Part shown: positions 31,431 to 41,773 of the stretch, one piece after another
Layout: every line of letters begins with the position of its first letter
Numbering within the stretch: position 1 is the first letter of the stretch
Source: Taudactylus pleione
Taxonomy: Eukaryota > Chordata > Amphibia > Anura > Myobatrachidae
Length of the DNA: 64,000 nt
NCBI GenBank assembly: GCA_031769625.1
Contig: JAUIMM010000689.1
Coordinates: 503,501-567,500 of the forward strand
Direction: 5' to 3'
Notes under the pieces: model-generated
The model's database searches: none
The model's input: the letters and a program-made list of their open reading frames with translations, nothing else
What the model was told of the DNA's origin: nothing
Program-made: the position numbers and the translations under genes

Positions 31431-33117
31431 TAGAGATGAGTGGTTCAGTTTCATTGGTTTAAGTTCAGATCTACAGAAAAAAATATTCCCTTCAGCTCAC
31501 TGCAGCAATATCAACAAAAAATACTTAAATCCTACATGATAGAGATTCAGAGGTATTAGTTACATACATTTGCAAATATATGAATAAGCGCCAGGCCATC
31601 ATCAAGGCTCCTCTATATTGGCGTCCCTACCATTAAACCCCGCCCTTTACAAGCACCTGTGCAATGTCATTAAGTTGATGTGAGCAACCACCATACTCTT
31701 TGTTTGCAGTTTTGTGAGGCATGAAAGGAGCCAGCATTGGGAGGATGTGCTGGTCTGAATAGTGCCATTAGGAGGTTTCTGGGGTACCTTCTAGGTGAGT
31801 CTGCTCTCAGCTTACACATGTACTGTTATTATACAGTACATTAATTTGTAATTAAATGACCCAGAGTGGGTGCTACTATTAGGTAGCAACAATTATTTTG
31901 GGGTGAGCGTTTGGGAGTGTGGCCCCCGAAGTTGCTCTGTCTGGGCCTTTTTTCAGGGCATCACCACTTAATTCACATAGATATTTTTTTATCACCTTTC
32001 TATTTGTTTGTCTATTATTTATGTAATTTTAACCCCTTACCATTATATTAACACTTATTGATTTATCTTTACACAACTATACTTTATACTTCACTTTCAC
32101 CTTTTTTTCCCTTTTTCATGTGATGCCCTGGGGATAGTCCTTGGCTGGATTCTTTTGGGGTTCCCTGCATCTCGGACGTGAACTCCTTAATGTTAGGGAC
32201 GCTGGTATAGAGGAACCTTGACATTGGCCCAGCGCTTATTCATATATTTGCAAATGTATGTAACCAATACCTATGAATTTCTATTATTATGTAGGATTCA
32301 AGTATATTTGTTGATTTTGCTGCAGTGTGCTGGAGGGAAAATCCCTTTTTTTTCTGTAGTTCAGTGTAAACCCCGCCCTTTACAACGACCTGTGCAATGT
32401 CATTAAGTTGATGTGAGCAACCACCATACTCTTTGTTTGCTATTATGTAGCAATAATTATTTTGGGGTGAGCGTTTGGGAGTGGGGCCCCCGGAGTTGTT
32501 CTGGCTGGACCATTTTTGGGGCATCACCACTTAATTCACATAGATACTTTTTTTAGCACTTTTCTAATTGGTGGTTTATTATTTATGTCATTTTAATTCT
32601 TTCTCATTTCATTAACACTTATTGATTTATCTTTACACAACTATTCTTTACACTTCACTATCACCTTTTTTCCCCTTTTCGTGTGATGCCCTGGGAATGG
32701 TCTTTGGCTGGAATTTTTCGGGGTACCTTGCTTCTCGGACGTGAACCCCTTAATGTTAGGGACACCAGTATAGAGGAGCCATGACGATGGCCTGGCATTT
32801 ATTCAAATATTTGCAAATGTATGTAACTAATACCTCTGAATCTCTATTATCATGTAGGATTTAATTATTTTTTGTTGATATTGCTGCAGTGAGCTGGAGG
32901 GAATTTTTTTTTCTGTGGTTTAGTGTAAACCCCGCCCTTTACAAGCACCTGTGCTATGTCATTAAGCTGATATGAGCGACCACCATACTTTTTGTTTAAG
33001 TTCAGATCTGAAAACCAAAGCTTATTGGCTATCGTGTTTTGGATAGCCTGTTAGATAAATCCAAACTTGCGCTACTTTGGCAGAAAGAACAGAGTAAAAC
33101 TTAACCGCTCATCTCTA
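31431..33117. mobile_element. MITE with TAGAGATGAG ends, carrying a foldback insertion
   Basis: Ends TAGAGATGAGTGGTTCAG and CCGCTCATCTCTA are inverted repeats, with L1 sequence on both sides. Without the inner insertion the element would be about 150 bp. TA-flanked TAGAGATGAGCGG ends are a recurrent type in vertebrate MITEs. Confidence 0.65.
31473..32993. mobile_element. Foldback/tandem retroelement-like insertion, 16-bp target duplication
   Basis: This 1,521-bp insert is bordered by a perfect 16-bp duplication, GTTTAAGTTCAGATCT (31457-31472 and 32994-33009). The first 135 bp or so (31473-31605) are the reverse complement of 32770-32908. The stretch from about 31883 to 32447 is repeated in tandem from 32448 to 32993 (offset about 565), and AAACCCCGCCCTTTACA occurs three times (31635, 32368, 32927). 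A long duplication with inverted plus tandem partial copies recalls Penelope-like elements. There is no open coding frame. Confidence 0.7.
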
Positions 33118-33560
33118 CTGTAAACTACATGAGCCTTTTCCTACTTCTGGTGCATTGCAGGATGAGATAGAAGACTACCTTACTTTGGCTTCCCTGCCTA
33201 AGCTCTCAGATGCCCACCAAATACTGATATAATACAATGCTGATGTTTTTGTTGAAGTTCAGGCTGCTATGAAAAGTTTGAAATCTGCCTCTGCACAAGG
33301 GCTCGATGCCCTTCTTCATGCTATTATAAAAAGTTATCCGGTGTTTTAGAGCCAGAGAACTTCTTACAGATTTATTTAATAAAGTTTTTCTAGGTGATTA
33401 ATTTGAGCATGCTTCGAGATTGGCCAATATCATTGTCATTCCAACACCAGATAGAGATTCCACTTGCTGTCCCAAGTTTCACCCCATTTCCCTCCTTAAG
33501 GTAGATCTTGAGATTTATTCCATGGTTTTGACTAACATTGAACACCCATGTTACAATAAT
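33118..33560 (+). pseudogene. L1 ORF2 fragment, start of RT
   Basis: In broken plus-strand frames this reads a YLTLASLPKLSDAHQ-like block, VQAAMKSLKSASAQGLDAL (the usual L1 'IKSLK..KSPGPDG' position), and further on ISLLK-type text (about 33488). In-frame stops are numerous. It belongs to the shredded L1 at 29990-38700. Confidence 0.65.
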
Positions 33561-33654
33561 CCAGAGACACTGTGTTAACTGTAGCCTGACACTCAAATTG
33601 TCAGCCATCTTCTACATTTAAACAGATATGTCAGAAACCATGTTGATTTACAAA

Positions 33655-33900
33655 TAATCCCACACACACACAAACTCACACACACAACACACACACCTAA
33701 TGACTACAACAGTTGTGCTAATTTTTGCAACACAGTATTGAAATTAGGACTTAAAACTTGTTTGCAGCCATTTAAAAAAAAAAAATGTCTGCAGACCTTA
33801 AAATGAAACAAACAAACAGTCCATCAAAATCAGTAAATATAACATAAACACACACACACACGCAGAAAGGCATACACAACACAAAGCATACACCACGCAA
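33655..33900. repeat. CA-rich microsatellite
   Basis: Imperfect (CA)n at 33658-33712 and CACACA/CATACACAAC runs at 33846-33900, close to the end of a Harbinger-related exon. Confidence 0.8.
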
Positions 33901-33911
33901 TGCATATACAA

Positions 33912-34196
33912 AGCATTACTTACTTTGGCGGTTGTCCGCCCTTAATTGATCCAGGAGGGCCGGGTCCGCCTCTGGAGATCCGACCACCTCCTCTCCAGTT
34001 GCACTACAGTTCGGCGGAAGCCCATGTGGTGGAGCGACCTCCTCACTTCCACGTATGTCCGCATTTTAATGCGATTGGGCACATGCGGGCCCACGGGCCC
34101 CAGGCACCGGTTCATCATGTCTGTGAGGATGCGCAGCTCCCGCCTGCTAAAACTGGAGGATCTCATGATGGCAATGACAAATATTACATTGTGCAA
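33912..34196 (-). pseudogene. Myb/SANT-like accessory gene exon of a Harbinger transposon
   Basis: The minus strand from the ATG near 34170 encodes a short basic, helix-rich domain: FSRRELRILTDMMNRCLGPV, then HVPNRIKMRTYVEVRRSLHH and FRRTVVQLERRWSDLQRR. The spacing of tryptophan and basic residues fits the Myb/SANT-like DNA-binding proteins encoded by PIF/Harbinger elements, which help carry the transposase to the nucleus and the DNA. A splice-donor-like AAAGTAAGT follows on the minus strand near 33918. No partner transposase is adjacent, so I treat it as a remnant. The exon itself has no obvious stop. Confidence 0.62.
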
Positions 34197-34529
34197 AGTT
34201 TATATCAACTAGGGTGCAGTCTGATTGGTTGGCCATTCAAAAATGGAGGATAAACACAGGACATTTGTTGATTTAAGACAACACAACACCTATCATACAT
34301 CATGTGACTCACCTCATTCCACAGCTAGGATATGTCTGTGCGGCCAGTAGTACACTCCCAACACTACGCAGCTCCTTGTAAAAGTGTTTTGAATTGTGAG
34401 GGGTGCTTTTAAAGGGTGTGTTGGTCGCCTGTGCATTGCGTAGTGCACTGCGTGGGAGTGGCACACAGCAGCAGGCGCATACGCATATTGCTATAAATAG
34501 TAATGCCAGAATTTTAAAAAATTGCAGTC

Positions 34530-34880
34530 ATGGATTCTGAGGAGGCCAGTGTACAGAACTGCATGATTGACATACATGATTTTCTGGACGAATTTGGTTT
34601 CGGAATAGCATCAGAAATTGAAGTTGTGGACACACTTCCAGATGTGGCTGAGAAAAGTGTGCCTGAGCGCACACCAGATGATCCTTCTCCAGCACCTACA
34701 AACACATCACCTCCAAATGTGGCTGGCCCATCAGATGGAACGATACAAGGTCAAGATAAACCTTGTCCGGTTACAGATACCCTCATCCAGGTGGCACTAA
34801 CCAGATTCGCTTTTGGACATAAGATTCCTTTTTTTATAAGGAAAAAAATCTGGGTGAAATTTGCCAAGATCATCGGAAGC
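34530..34880 (+). pseudogene. Harbinger accessory-gene segment, plus-strand copy
   Basis: A plus-strand frame from the ATG at 34530 gives an acidic, proline-rich N-terminal segment (MDSEEASVQNCMIDIHDFLD, later VPERTPDDPSPAPTNTSPPN). It is followed by AT-rich sequence with no recognisable continuation. A diverged inverted copy lies at 36615-36845. The function is unknown. By position next to the Myb-like exon and the coiled-coil exon it probably belongs to one Harbinger element's accessory gene, rearranged. Confidence 0.5.
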
Positions 34881-35446
34881 ACTCCACTCATTTGGAGGCA
34901 TCTTTTCTTCGTAAAAAGTACGTTTTATTTTAAAATTTCTGTATTTGGGAATCTGTCGATGAAATGTTTTTTTTTCTCTTGTTTACCAACCCTAAAAAAA
35001 ATTTTTTTAAATGTTTTTTACAAAATGGTCAATATATCTATATCACTCATAACAAGATGTTTTTGACAAAAAATAATTGAAGCTAAATTTATCAGTCAAC
35101 TCAACTCAACTTTGCAGTCAACTCAAGACAAAGTTGATCTTGCAGAGGAAACACTTTAATGGGCCATGGGGTCCCCTCCCTGACACCTTGGCTTTGACCC
35201 AAAGGCAACATCTCATTTTGGGGCCTTAGATTGGAGGTTGGTGGTGGAGGCAAAAATAGACCATCAAAAGCCTCCACAAGATGTTTAATATTAGGATGTG
35301 CAGCCCAGCCCCTCCCATTTCCTGTGTGTGTGTATTTAAGGTACATTCTGAAGGTGAGACCCCTTCTTTGGGCTAGCACTCTTCCTGCTTGCCCCAGGTG
35401 ATTTTAACTGGTATGAGTCCTTGCATTGCAGTACACACATCTAATG

Positions 35447-35807
35447 CATACATGCCTACCCTCCCGGTTTTCGCGGGAGGCTCCCGATTTTTCGGGTAAC
35501 CCCCTGCACCCCCGGAAGGGTAGGCATTTCTCCCGCATTCTGCCCACTTCCTAGTGAAGTGGGCAGAATGAGAATACCCGCGGCGATCACGGGTCTCCGT
35601 GAAGGGGGCAGGGCTTAAGATGTGATTTTGCATGAATCACAGCATTTGGCCCCGCCCCCATGTAAATTTGACCCAATCGCGTCAGTTTTGCCATGAGGGG
35701 GCGGGGCTTAATGACACAAAATGTTAGGCCCCACCCCCAATGCCCCCCTGCTGCTTCTCTTACCCGGGCTTCTCCCGGGAAGAGATTTATAAAGGTAGGT
35801 AAGTATG
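35447..35807. mobile_element. hAT MITE, perfect 8-bp target duplication
   Basis: This 361-bp element has inverted ends CATACATGCCTACC and GGTAGGTAAGTATG and is flanked by ATCTAATG on both sides (35439-35446 and 35808-35815). An 8-bp duplication is the hAT hallmark. It contains the hairpin-forming stretches CCCGGTTTTCGCGGG and CCCGGGCTTCTCCCGGG. It has no coding capacity and is inserted in the Harbinger-related region. Confidence 0.88.
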
Positions 35808-36261
35808 ATCTAATGGGCTCTATGATAGGTAAGTCCTAGATAAATTAATTAGTGTGTCAGTATTAGAGATGTTAGGGACCCACCTGTATAAGGTTCACCG
35901 TGACATGGTAGGTGGGCAAACATCTTTGGCCAAACTTGTACTAAGAAACCCTACATTTAAAACCATGTTAATTATTGCAGTCTATTATAGATATTTTGAT
36001 CATTTGTATTCTTAGTGCTTATAGTGTGCACCTGCTTCTCCCCCCCCCCTCTCCTTTTTGCTCTAGAACTACTGGTCTCAGCATGGTAGCACCTATTATC
36101 ATGTTTAATATTAGGATGTGCAGCCCAGCCCCTCCCAACTCCCGCCTCCACAAGATGACCCACATGCTGAGTCTGGTAATTATTTGCATACACCTGTCTC
36201 TGTATCTGTCTAATTTTGAATTACTTTATAATAATAATTGTGTTTTCTACCATTTTTTAGG

Positions 36262-36598
36262 AACTGACATTGCTGAAAGCCTGCAGATGGATGGGGTGAT
36301 GGCAAAACCTCCATCAATTGTGCCTCCCCCATCCTCCACTGCCACCCTTACCCAAGTAGTGGATGGGCTTAGGCTGGCAGTGTTAAGGCAAGCAGCAGCC
36401 ATGGAGGCTGTTCAGGCCAGCAAGTTGGAGCAAAACTCCTTTCTAAGGTCCATAAGCCAAGATGTCAGGGAGATCAAAGAACATCTGACTGGTCCAACAG
36501 AAGGTGAGGTGGACCAGTGCCCTGCTGTGGCTGGACCAAGCACCCAGCAGGGTCCACGACGGTCCACCCGGATCTGTAAAATCAGCTTTCCGGAGTAG
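36262..36598 (+). pseudogene. Harbinger accessory-gene C-terminal exon (coiled-coil-like)
   Basis: After a T-rich acceptor-like tract ending in TTTTTTAG (36261), an open frame runs to a stop at 36598. It encodes a helical segment (LRLAVLRQAAAMEAVQASKL, then FLRSISQDVREIKEHLTG) and a basic tail (QQGPRRSTRICKI). Such helical-plus-basic C-termini are common in Harbinger-encoded Myb-like proteins. The exon is uninterrupted, but the expected Myb exon nearby (33912-34196) points the other way, so the gene is rearranged. Confidence 0.5.
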
Positions 36599-36614
36599 GC
36601 TGCAAAGAAGAAAA

Positions 36615-36845
36615 AACCTGATTGATGATCTTGAAATTATTTCACCCAGAACTTTATGTCCAAAAATGTAATCTGGTTAGTGCCCCTGGAAGGCCCACAA
36701 GGAATATCTTGATATTGTATCGTTCCATGTGATGGACATGCCACATTTTGAGGTGATCTCTTTGTAGGAGGTGGAGGAGGCACATCTGGTGGCAGCATAG
36801 GCACACTTTCCTCACCCACATCTGCAAGTGTGTCCACAACTTCAT
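36615..36845 (-). pseudogene. Inverted copy of the 34.6-kb accessory segment
   Basis: Read on the minus strand, this matches 34610-34880 (gaagttgtggacacactt..., then gatggaacgatacaa-like and cactaaccagatt blocks) with moderate divergence. It has a valine/proline-rich frame similar to the plus-strand copy. Confidence 0.6.
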
Positions 36846-36849
36846 TTTC

Positions 36850-37400
36850 TGATGGTAATCCTAAACCAAATTTGGCCAGAAAATCATGTATTTTAAATGA
36901 TTTAAATTGTTTGTATTTTTATTTATTAAAATCTTATTTTCAATAATGCCTTTATAAAAAATGTTAATGACAACATTTAGGGATTTTGAATTTTAAAAAT
37001 TAAAAAAAAATAAAAAAAAAAATATTTCATTTTCAATTAAATGTTTTTTGTGCCTTCTTCCAACAGAAAAAAACCCACAATATCTACTGTGGGCCAACAA
37101 ATCTGGCCCTGGCCTGCCACATGCTAAAAAGGCATGTGTTTACTGTGGAATGGCATGCTGGGATGTGCAGTTCCACAACAAAAAAAACAATTTCACTTTA
37201 CAAACAATAGTCCCTATTTAGTTAAAGTTCACAAATACATGTTTTTTTGTTTTTTGTTGTTTTTAAAGTTAAATTTTTTGGGGATTGGTATCTTCCTTAA
37301 TACCCTTATAACAAACAAAACGAGTTTAAAAAAAAATAAAAAATATGCTAATTTACGCATCCACTTTGCTATTATACAATGCAATGAGTAACACCTGCTA
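36850..37400. other. AT-rich stretch, no gene
   Basis: Long A and T runs (for example 36999-37020 and 37235-37265). No coding domain or repeat family recognised. Confidence 0.4.
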
Positions 37401-37812
37401 CTCTATTAATTGACTGCATACATCGGCAGAGGAAGAAACCATCGGCTGCACACGCAGTGCTTGTGGTAGACCCTGGGCTACCGCAAGCACTGAGAGTACT
37501 TGCATCGTAATAGATGCAAACTGGCGTGTACAATGACGCTGCCTTTAAATTATGCACGCCCTCAAAACTCCGTTTTGACAGTCAGACACACGCAGCACCA
37601 CTCCCGTGTTCACAAGCACCTTCCCGTTACCACCCACAAACGGCACTATCTGTAACTCAAAGTAGCGACCTGATAATGGCTTACGAGCAACCAAAATCAG
37701 ATTGCAAATACTGGCTTGCACACGTGCACTGCGAATTATACGCATGCGCAGATGGGCGAAAAATCGCTCACAGCGAGCGAGCGCAACTTAGCGAGTGGGT
37801 CTGAATCAGGTC
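37400..37812. mobile_element. Hairpin MITE relative, truncated copy E
   Basis: The right end GGGTCTGAATCAGGTCC closes the element at 37812. Its body is the reverse complement of the elements at 54992-55598 and 62108-62706 (for example AAATTATGCACGCCCTC and TTACCACCCACAAACG). The left end is missing. Confidence 0.7.
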
Positions 37813-37925
37813 CTTTGTCCTAGGCCGTCAAATCCCGCAAAATCACCTGATGCACCATTGACTTGATCCACTCTATAAATTCTCAGAAGTATCCATCCCT
37901 TCTAAAGTCTCTTGATGCAGACATT

Positions 37926-38443
37926 GGCCCTCATTCAGAGTCGATCGCTAGATACAAGCGGTCGCTCTGAATGAGGGCGGCCGCTTGTGGTGTGAAGTGC
38001 AGCCTCCTGGTCACTAGCTAAGCTGTGGGTTACCACCCACAGCTTAGCGACCGACCGACCAGGGCGATGGTCACGATGGTCAAGACCATCGCGACCATTG
38101 GGGCTTGCGACGAGACCCTAAGGTCGGGTCTCGGCAACCGCAAGCCCCAGAGAGCTTCCTGCTCTGATCGAGCAGCAAGCTCTCCACTGACATTACTGCT
38201 GATGTCAGTGCGGCCGCCCACAAAACGGCAGGCGTTCGCTTGGGAACGCCTCCGTTTGTGTAGCCACCCCCCCGCCTACAAAACGGGGCGAGCTGTCGAT
38301 CGCAATCGACAGCCGCCTTTTGTAGTGAGCTCCGGAGTGAGAGTTTCTCTCTCGTACCGGGGCTTGCGCACGCGCAGTGCGGCCGCTGCGTGTGCGCTGG
38401 GCCTTAACATCGACCCGGTTGCGACTGGGTCTGAATGAGACCC
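37926..38443. mobile_element. Hairpin-chain MITE, copy D, inserted in L1
   Basis: This 518-bp copy runs from GGCCCTCATTCAGAG to CTGAATGAGACCC, with ATT on both sides (37923-37925 and 38444-38446). It lies between L1 RT blocks, so the target was L1. The hairpins follow the same order as in copies A and B but with different sequence in both arms: AGCTAAGCTGTGGGT/ACCCACAGCTTAGC, GATGGTCAAGACCATC, GGGGCTTGCGACGAGACCC/GGGTCTCGGC..GCAAGCCCC, GAGAGCTTCCTGCTC/GAGCAGCAAGCTCTC, CACTGACATTACT/TGATGTCAGTG, and ACAAAACGGGGCGAGCTGTC/GACAGCCGCCTTTTGT. Confidence 0.85.
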
Positions 38444-38446
38444 ATT

Positions 38447-38700
38447 ATCTCCTAGTCTTATGGATCAATGGGCGTTGATGGTAGTTTTCTTGAATGGATT
38501 CTTGCTCTGTATCACTCTCCTATGGCAATCGTATAGGCCAAGGGTGTGATCTCGGTACAAGTCAGGGCTGTCCTTTGTCCTCCCTGATATTTGCACTCCT
38601 TATTGAACCTCTGGTTTCCAGTGTTAAACAAAATCTGAATATTTGTCTCATTACGGTAAGGACTTCAATTACAAATTACATTTTCAAAGGTTAGTGTAGT
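38447..38700 (+). pseudogene. L1 ORF2 fragment, RT core after the MITE
   Basis: The text resumes the shredded L1: GVDGSFLEWILALYHSP, then a frame change, then CPLSSLIFALLIEPLVS, the block upstream of the catalytic YADD/FADD box. The box itself is lost at about 38700. Confidence 0.75.
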
Positions 38701-38835
38701 AATGATACATCTGCCCCTAGAAAATAATTTACAATAAATGAACGAAATCTATGTTCAGAATTAGAAATAAAAAGTAATAAATATATTGCATCAAGACTTT
38801 TATCATTAAATGGCAAAATATTATCTTTTCTATGA

Positions 38836-39060
38836 CAGGGCCGAAACTAGGATTTTTGTCACCCGAGGCAAGACAGTAATTTGGCGCCCCCCCTGGTAAT
38901 TCCCCCATAGTAATGCCCCCTGCAACAGTGCCCCTATAGTCATGCCCCCTGAGGTAATGCCCATCAAGTAATGCCCCTGTAGTAGTGCCCATATAGTAAT
39001 GCCCCTGCAGTAGTGCCCATATAGTAATACCCCTGTAGTAGTGCCCATATAGTTATGCCC
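38836..39060. mobile_element. hAT-type MITE end with 'agtaatgcccc' tandem units
   Basis: The left end CAGGGCCGAAACTAGGATTT is a hAT-type terminus. It leads into tandem units of the type 'cctgtagtagtgcccatata gta'. The right end is missing. The same style of internal minisatellite is seen at 8576-8850 and 57945-58185. Confidence 0.6.
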
Positions 39061-39289
39061 TACAAAACTTTCAAAAAAGTAAAAAATATATAATAGTTAA
39101 TAGTTTGTGTCCATACAGGGTAATGAATGTCAGAAAAATGCATACATGTACTTTGCCGAAAAAGGGATGTTTGTCCAAATTTTTATAAATGAAGTATTCA
39201 TACTGTAAACCAAAACACTTTGACATTGCTGAAGGTGGGTTGTAAGGAGAAAATGAATATACCTACATGTTCAGCCTAGGATCGGCTAT
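39061..39289. other. No gene recognised
   Basis: AT-rich sequence between the hAT fragment and the LTR-like region. No signal seen. Confidence 0.35.
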
Positions 39290-40550
39290 CTCTTAACCTC
39301 CGTGCCGGCTTCCGCTGACTTCCTTGTGGTCAGACGTCTGGTGCAGTGATGGACGAGATGCTGAGATCTGCCTTAGGTGCTTTCTGCGGACTTCCATGGT
39401 TTGCTGTGTATGTTGGGGATCGGAGCTCCCATCATGGGCGCCACCATGACAGTTCTTCTCATGTGGCAATCCTCCTAACCAATGGTAGCATGATCTCAGT
39501 CAGCTGACGCTGTGCTCCAATAATCTGCTACCCCTGGGTATAAATTCGCCCCTAGAACTCCAGGAAGTTGCCTGATCAACAATTGTCACTCCTAGTGAAC
39601 TAGTTGAGTCTTGTTCCAGGTTCCCATGCTTCTCTTATTAGTTTCCAGAGTCTCCAGTGTTTCTTTCTGCAAACAGTGTAATCAACATCCAGCCTGTGTG
39701 CAAAGCAAGTTCCAGTGTTTTTTTCTACAAACAGTGTAACCAACATCCTGCCTGTCTGCAAGCAAGTTCTAGTCTCTCTCTGCAGCAGTGTAATCAACAC
39801 CCAGCCTGTGTGCAAGACAAACTTCTGTTTCTCTGTGGCAGAATAAATAACATCTCTGCCTGTGTACCTAGCCTCCAGTGTCTCCTGTGAGCAACAGTGC
39901 GATTACAGACTAGCCTGTGTATTATTACCAGCATCACCCCTTAGTGCAAAAGTGCGTCCGCATGCTATTACCAGTGTCTCCCTCGAGTGCACCCCGTGGT
40001 GCAACAGTGTGTCACCCCGAGGTGCAGAAGTTCATCCACACATGCCAGTACCTGTGTCTCCCTCGAGTGCACCCCATTGTGCAAAGGTGCGTCTACACAC
40101 CATTACCTGTGTCTCCTTCGAGTATTAATTCTAGTGTACCTCTCAAGTGCCATCCAGCTGTGTAAAAGTGCGTCAGTATACTATTTCTGGAGTACTCTTC
40201 AAGTACAACTTTTTAGTGTAACACCCTGGGTAACAGTGCCTTTGTTAGGCACTTCCCCTGGGCCATTGATATCTTGAGTCTCTATTCCCATGGATCTTGG
40301 TTACCTGGTCAAAGGACCGCGACCTGCCTGCAGGGTGCAGCTAAGCCCATATCCCACTTGGAGGGGTCACTGGCGAACACCTCCCTGCAGGTTAGATTCT
40401 GCACCGTTGACCAGGTCTCGCCAACATCCAAGATCCGTGGATGAGGAGTTCTATATCCAGACCTCTCACCCCGAGCTCTTCCTGAACCAAGATCACTGTA
40501 GAGGAATCGTTTCTATATTATATATACTTCCACCTGGGATGCCTTATTGA
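39290..40550 (+). repeat. Candidate LTR/leader of an LTR retrotransposon
   Basis: A TATA-like GGGTATAAATTC lies at about 39536-39547. It is followed by serial repeats of about 57 bp ('ccagtgtttctttctgcaaa...', 39655-39920) and of about 70 bp ('cctgtgtctccctcgagtgc', 39930-40190). Such promoter-plus-minisatellite structure occurs in LTRs of Ty3/gypsy-like elements. I could not find a partner LTR, a primer site or terminal TG/CA, so this is tentative. Confidence 0.35.
39655..39920. repeat. Tandem repeat, about 57-bp units
   Basis: About five units sharing CAGTGTAATCAACATCC and AGCCTGTGTGCAAG, becoming weaker to the right. A second set with a longer period, built on CTCCCTCGAGTGCACCCC, follows to about 40190. 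Confidence 0.75.
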
Positions 40551-40559
40551 AGATAGAGT

Positions 40560-41547
40560 CTCCAATAATAATATTTCTTTACTATATTTATAAAGATATT
40601 ATAAATATAGATAAAGTTCAATTAACATACGTTATAAATATATATATGCAATACATTCATACGTATGACTTAATGATATTATGATTCCAGTGAGTTCAGA
40701 CATGAAGTTCAAGCTCTGATTTCTGATATTTATTTACAGGCAAATCAAATTATACAGAATGAGATATACACAGTAGTGACATATATACTAGTATATTTAT
40801 GCTTCCTAAGACATAAAACTTAATAAACAATTAACAAACTTAGACAATAACAAAATAGATTATATACTTGCAAGTATTATTAGTTACCGTACTTCCTCCT
40901 GCACAAACTTTATGTTCTTCTGGACTCTGTGTTACATTGTGCTGGCCTCTCTCCAGACTGAGCTCCTGTACTCACCACACCTGACCTCTTCTTACATGTC
41001 CTCTGTTCTCCGCCTGTCCTCCTTCAACTCTCTCTAACTTGTACTTCCAGTGCTGTCTTTTATCCCAAAGTCTGTCAATACAATTATGCCATGTCCCATA
41101 CTGTCCAATGTGGCAGATAATTACGGGTTTCCTTAAAACCAGATTCTGAAGTGTTGTAAAAGTGTCAGCTGGACCAAGTTGGATATTTCTGCTCAAACAA
41201 CCATGGTGTCATAAAATGTGGAATTTCTATTCATTAATATTCCTTTGTGTTTGATGTGTAAATATATCTGTTAAAATATCTGTAAATATAGCAGCTACAT
41301 TGCCCTATTGTCATTGCCCTGGCTTGGACAATGGATGAACTGGTTTTATGATTGCCCCAGGTCTGTTATAGGGCCCATACACTATCATTCTGATCTTAAT
41401 TGTATGCATACCAGTGTCTGTAAGCAGTAAAAACCTGCTTCTTATACAATTACTAAACCTTACAATTAAAGCATATATCTAAATACCTGTTACTAAACAT
41501 TTAACTTATACAGTATATTCAAACCTATTTAATCTTTTTCTCACTTT

Positions 41548-41588
<41 letters not shown>

Positions 41589-41765
41589 CTACAATAACCA
41601 TTAATGACATTTTGATTTAAACAATTTCCTTTTAATCCTAATATTCCAAAATTATGAATAATGACCTAAATATCTAAATGTCAACAATCACAACCCCTCA
41701 GTAGGGGATTCTACTACCTCAAATGTGACACCCTTTCACAGTTACAGCCTAACACAACATTTATG
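40560..41765. other. AT-rich region, no gene; possible LTR on the minus strand
   Basis: The minus strand shows GGGATAAAAGAC near 41060 (TATA-like) and an AATAAA-containing stretch near 40720. Together these could mark a solo LTR, but no borders or duplication are visible. A (TA)n tract lies at 41551-41587. Confidence 0.3.
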
Positions 41766-41773
41766 GGTGGACC

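Larger units (their letters stand above)
29990..38700 (+). mobile_element. Shredded L1-clade LINE, plus strand, split by several insertions
   Basis: Collinear L1 ORF2 remnants appear in order on the plus strand: an endonuclease-like part (about 30360-30660, with LRKHALYDTW-like and HSPTYALYSL-like text in broken frames), an endonuclease-to-RT linker (about 31330-31430, ending FYQALYK), the RT start (33118-33560), a short block ending SLDAD (37830-37922) and RT after the insertion (38444-38700). Between them lie a MITE (31066-31322), a foldback complex (31431-33117), a Harbinger-related region (33.6-37.4 kb) and hairpin-chain MITEs (37.4-38.4 kb). All frames are broken. Confidence 0.65.

Noticed and set aside
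34530..35066. 178-codon plus-strand frame as one gene
   Set aside because: Only the first part resembles the inverted copy at 36.6-36.8 kb. The rest is AT-rich (poly-F and poly-K text) and probably intronic or non-coding.
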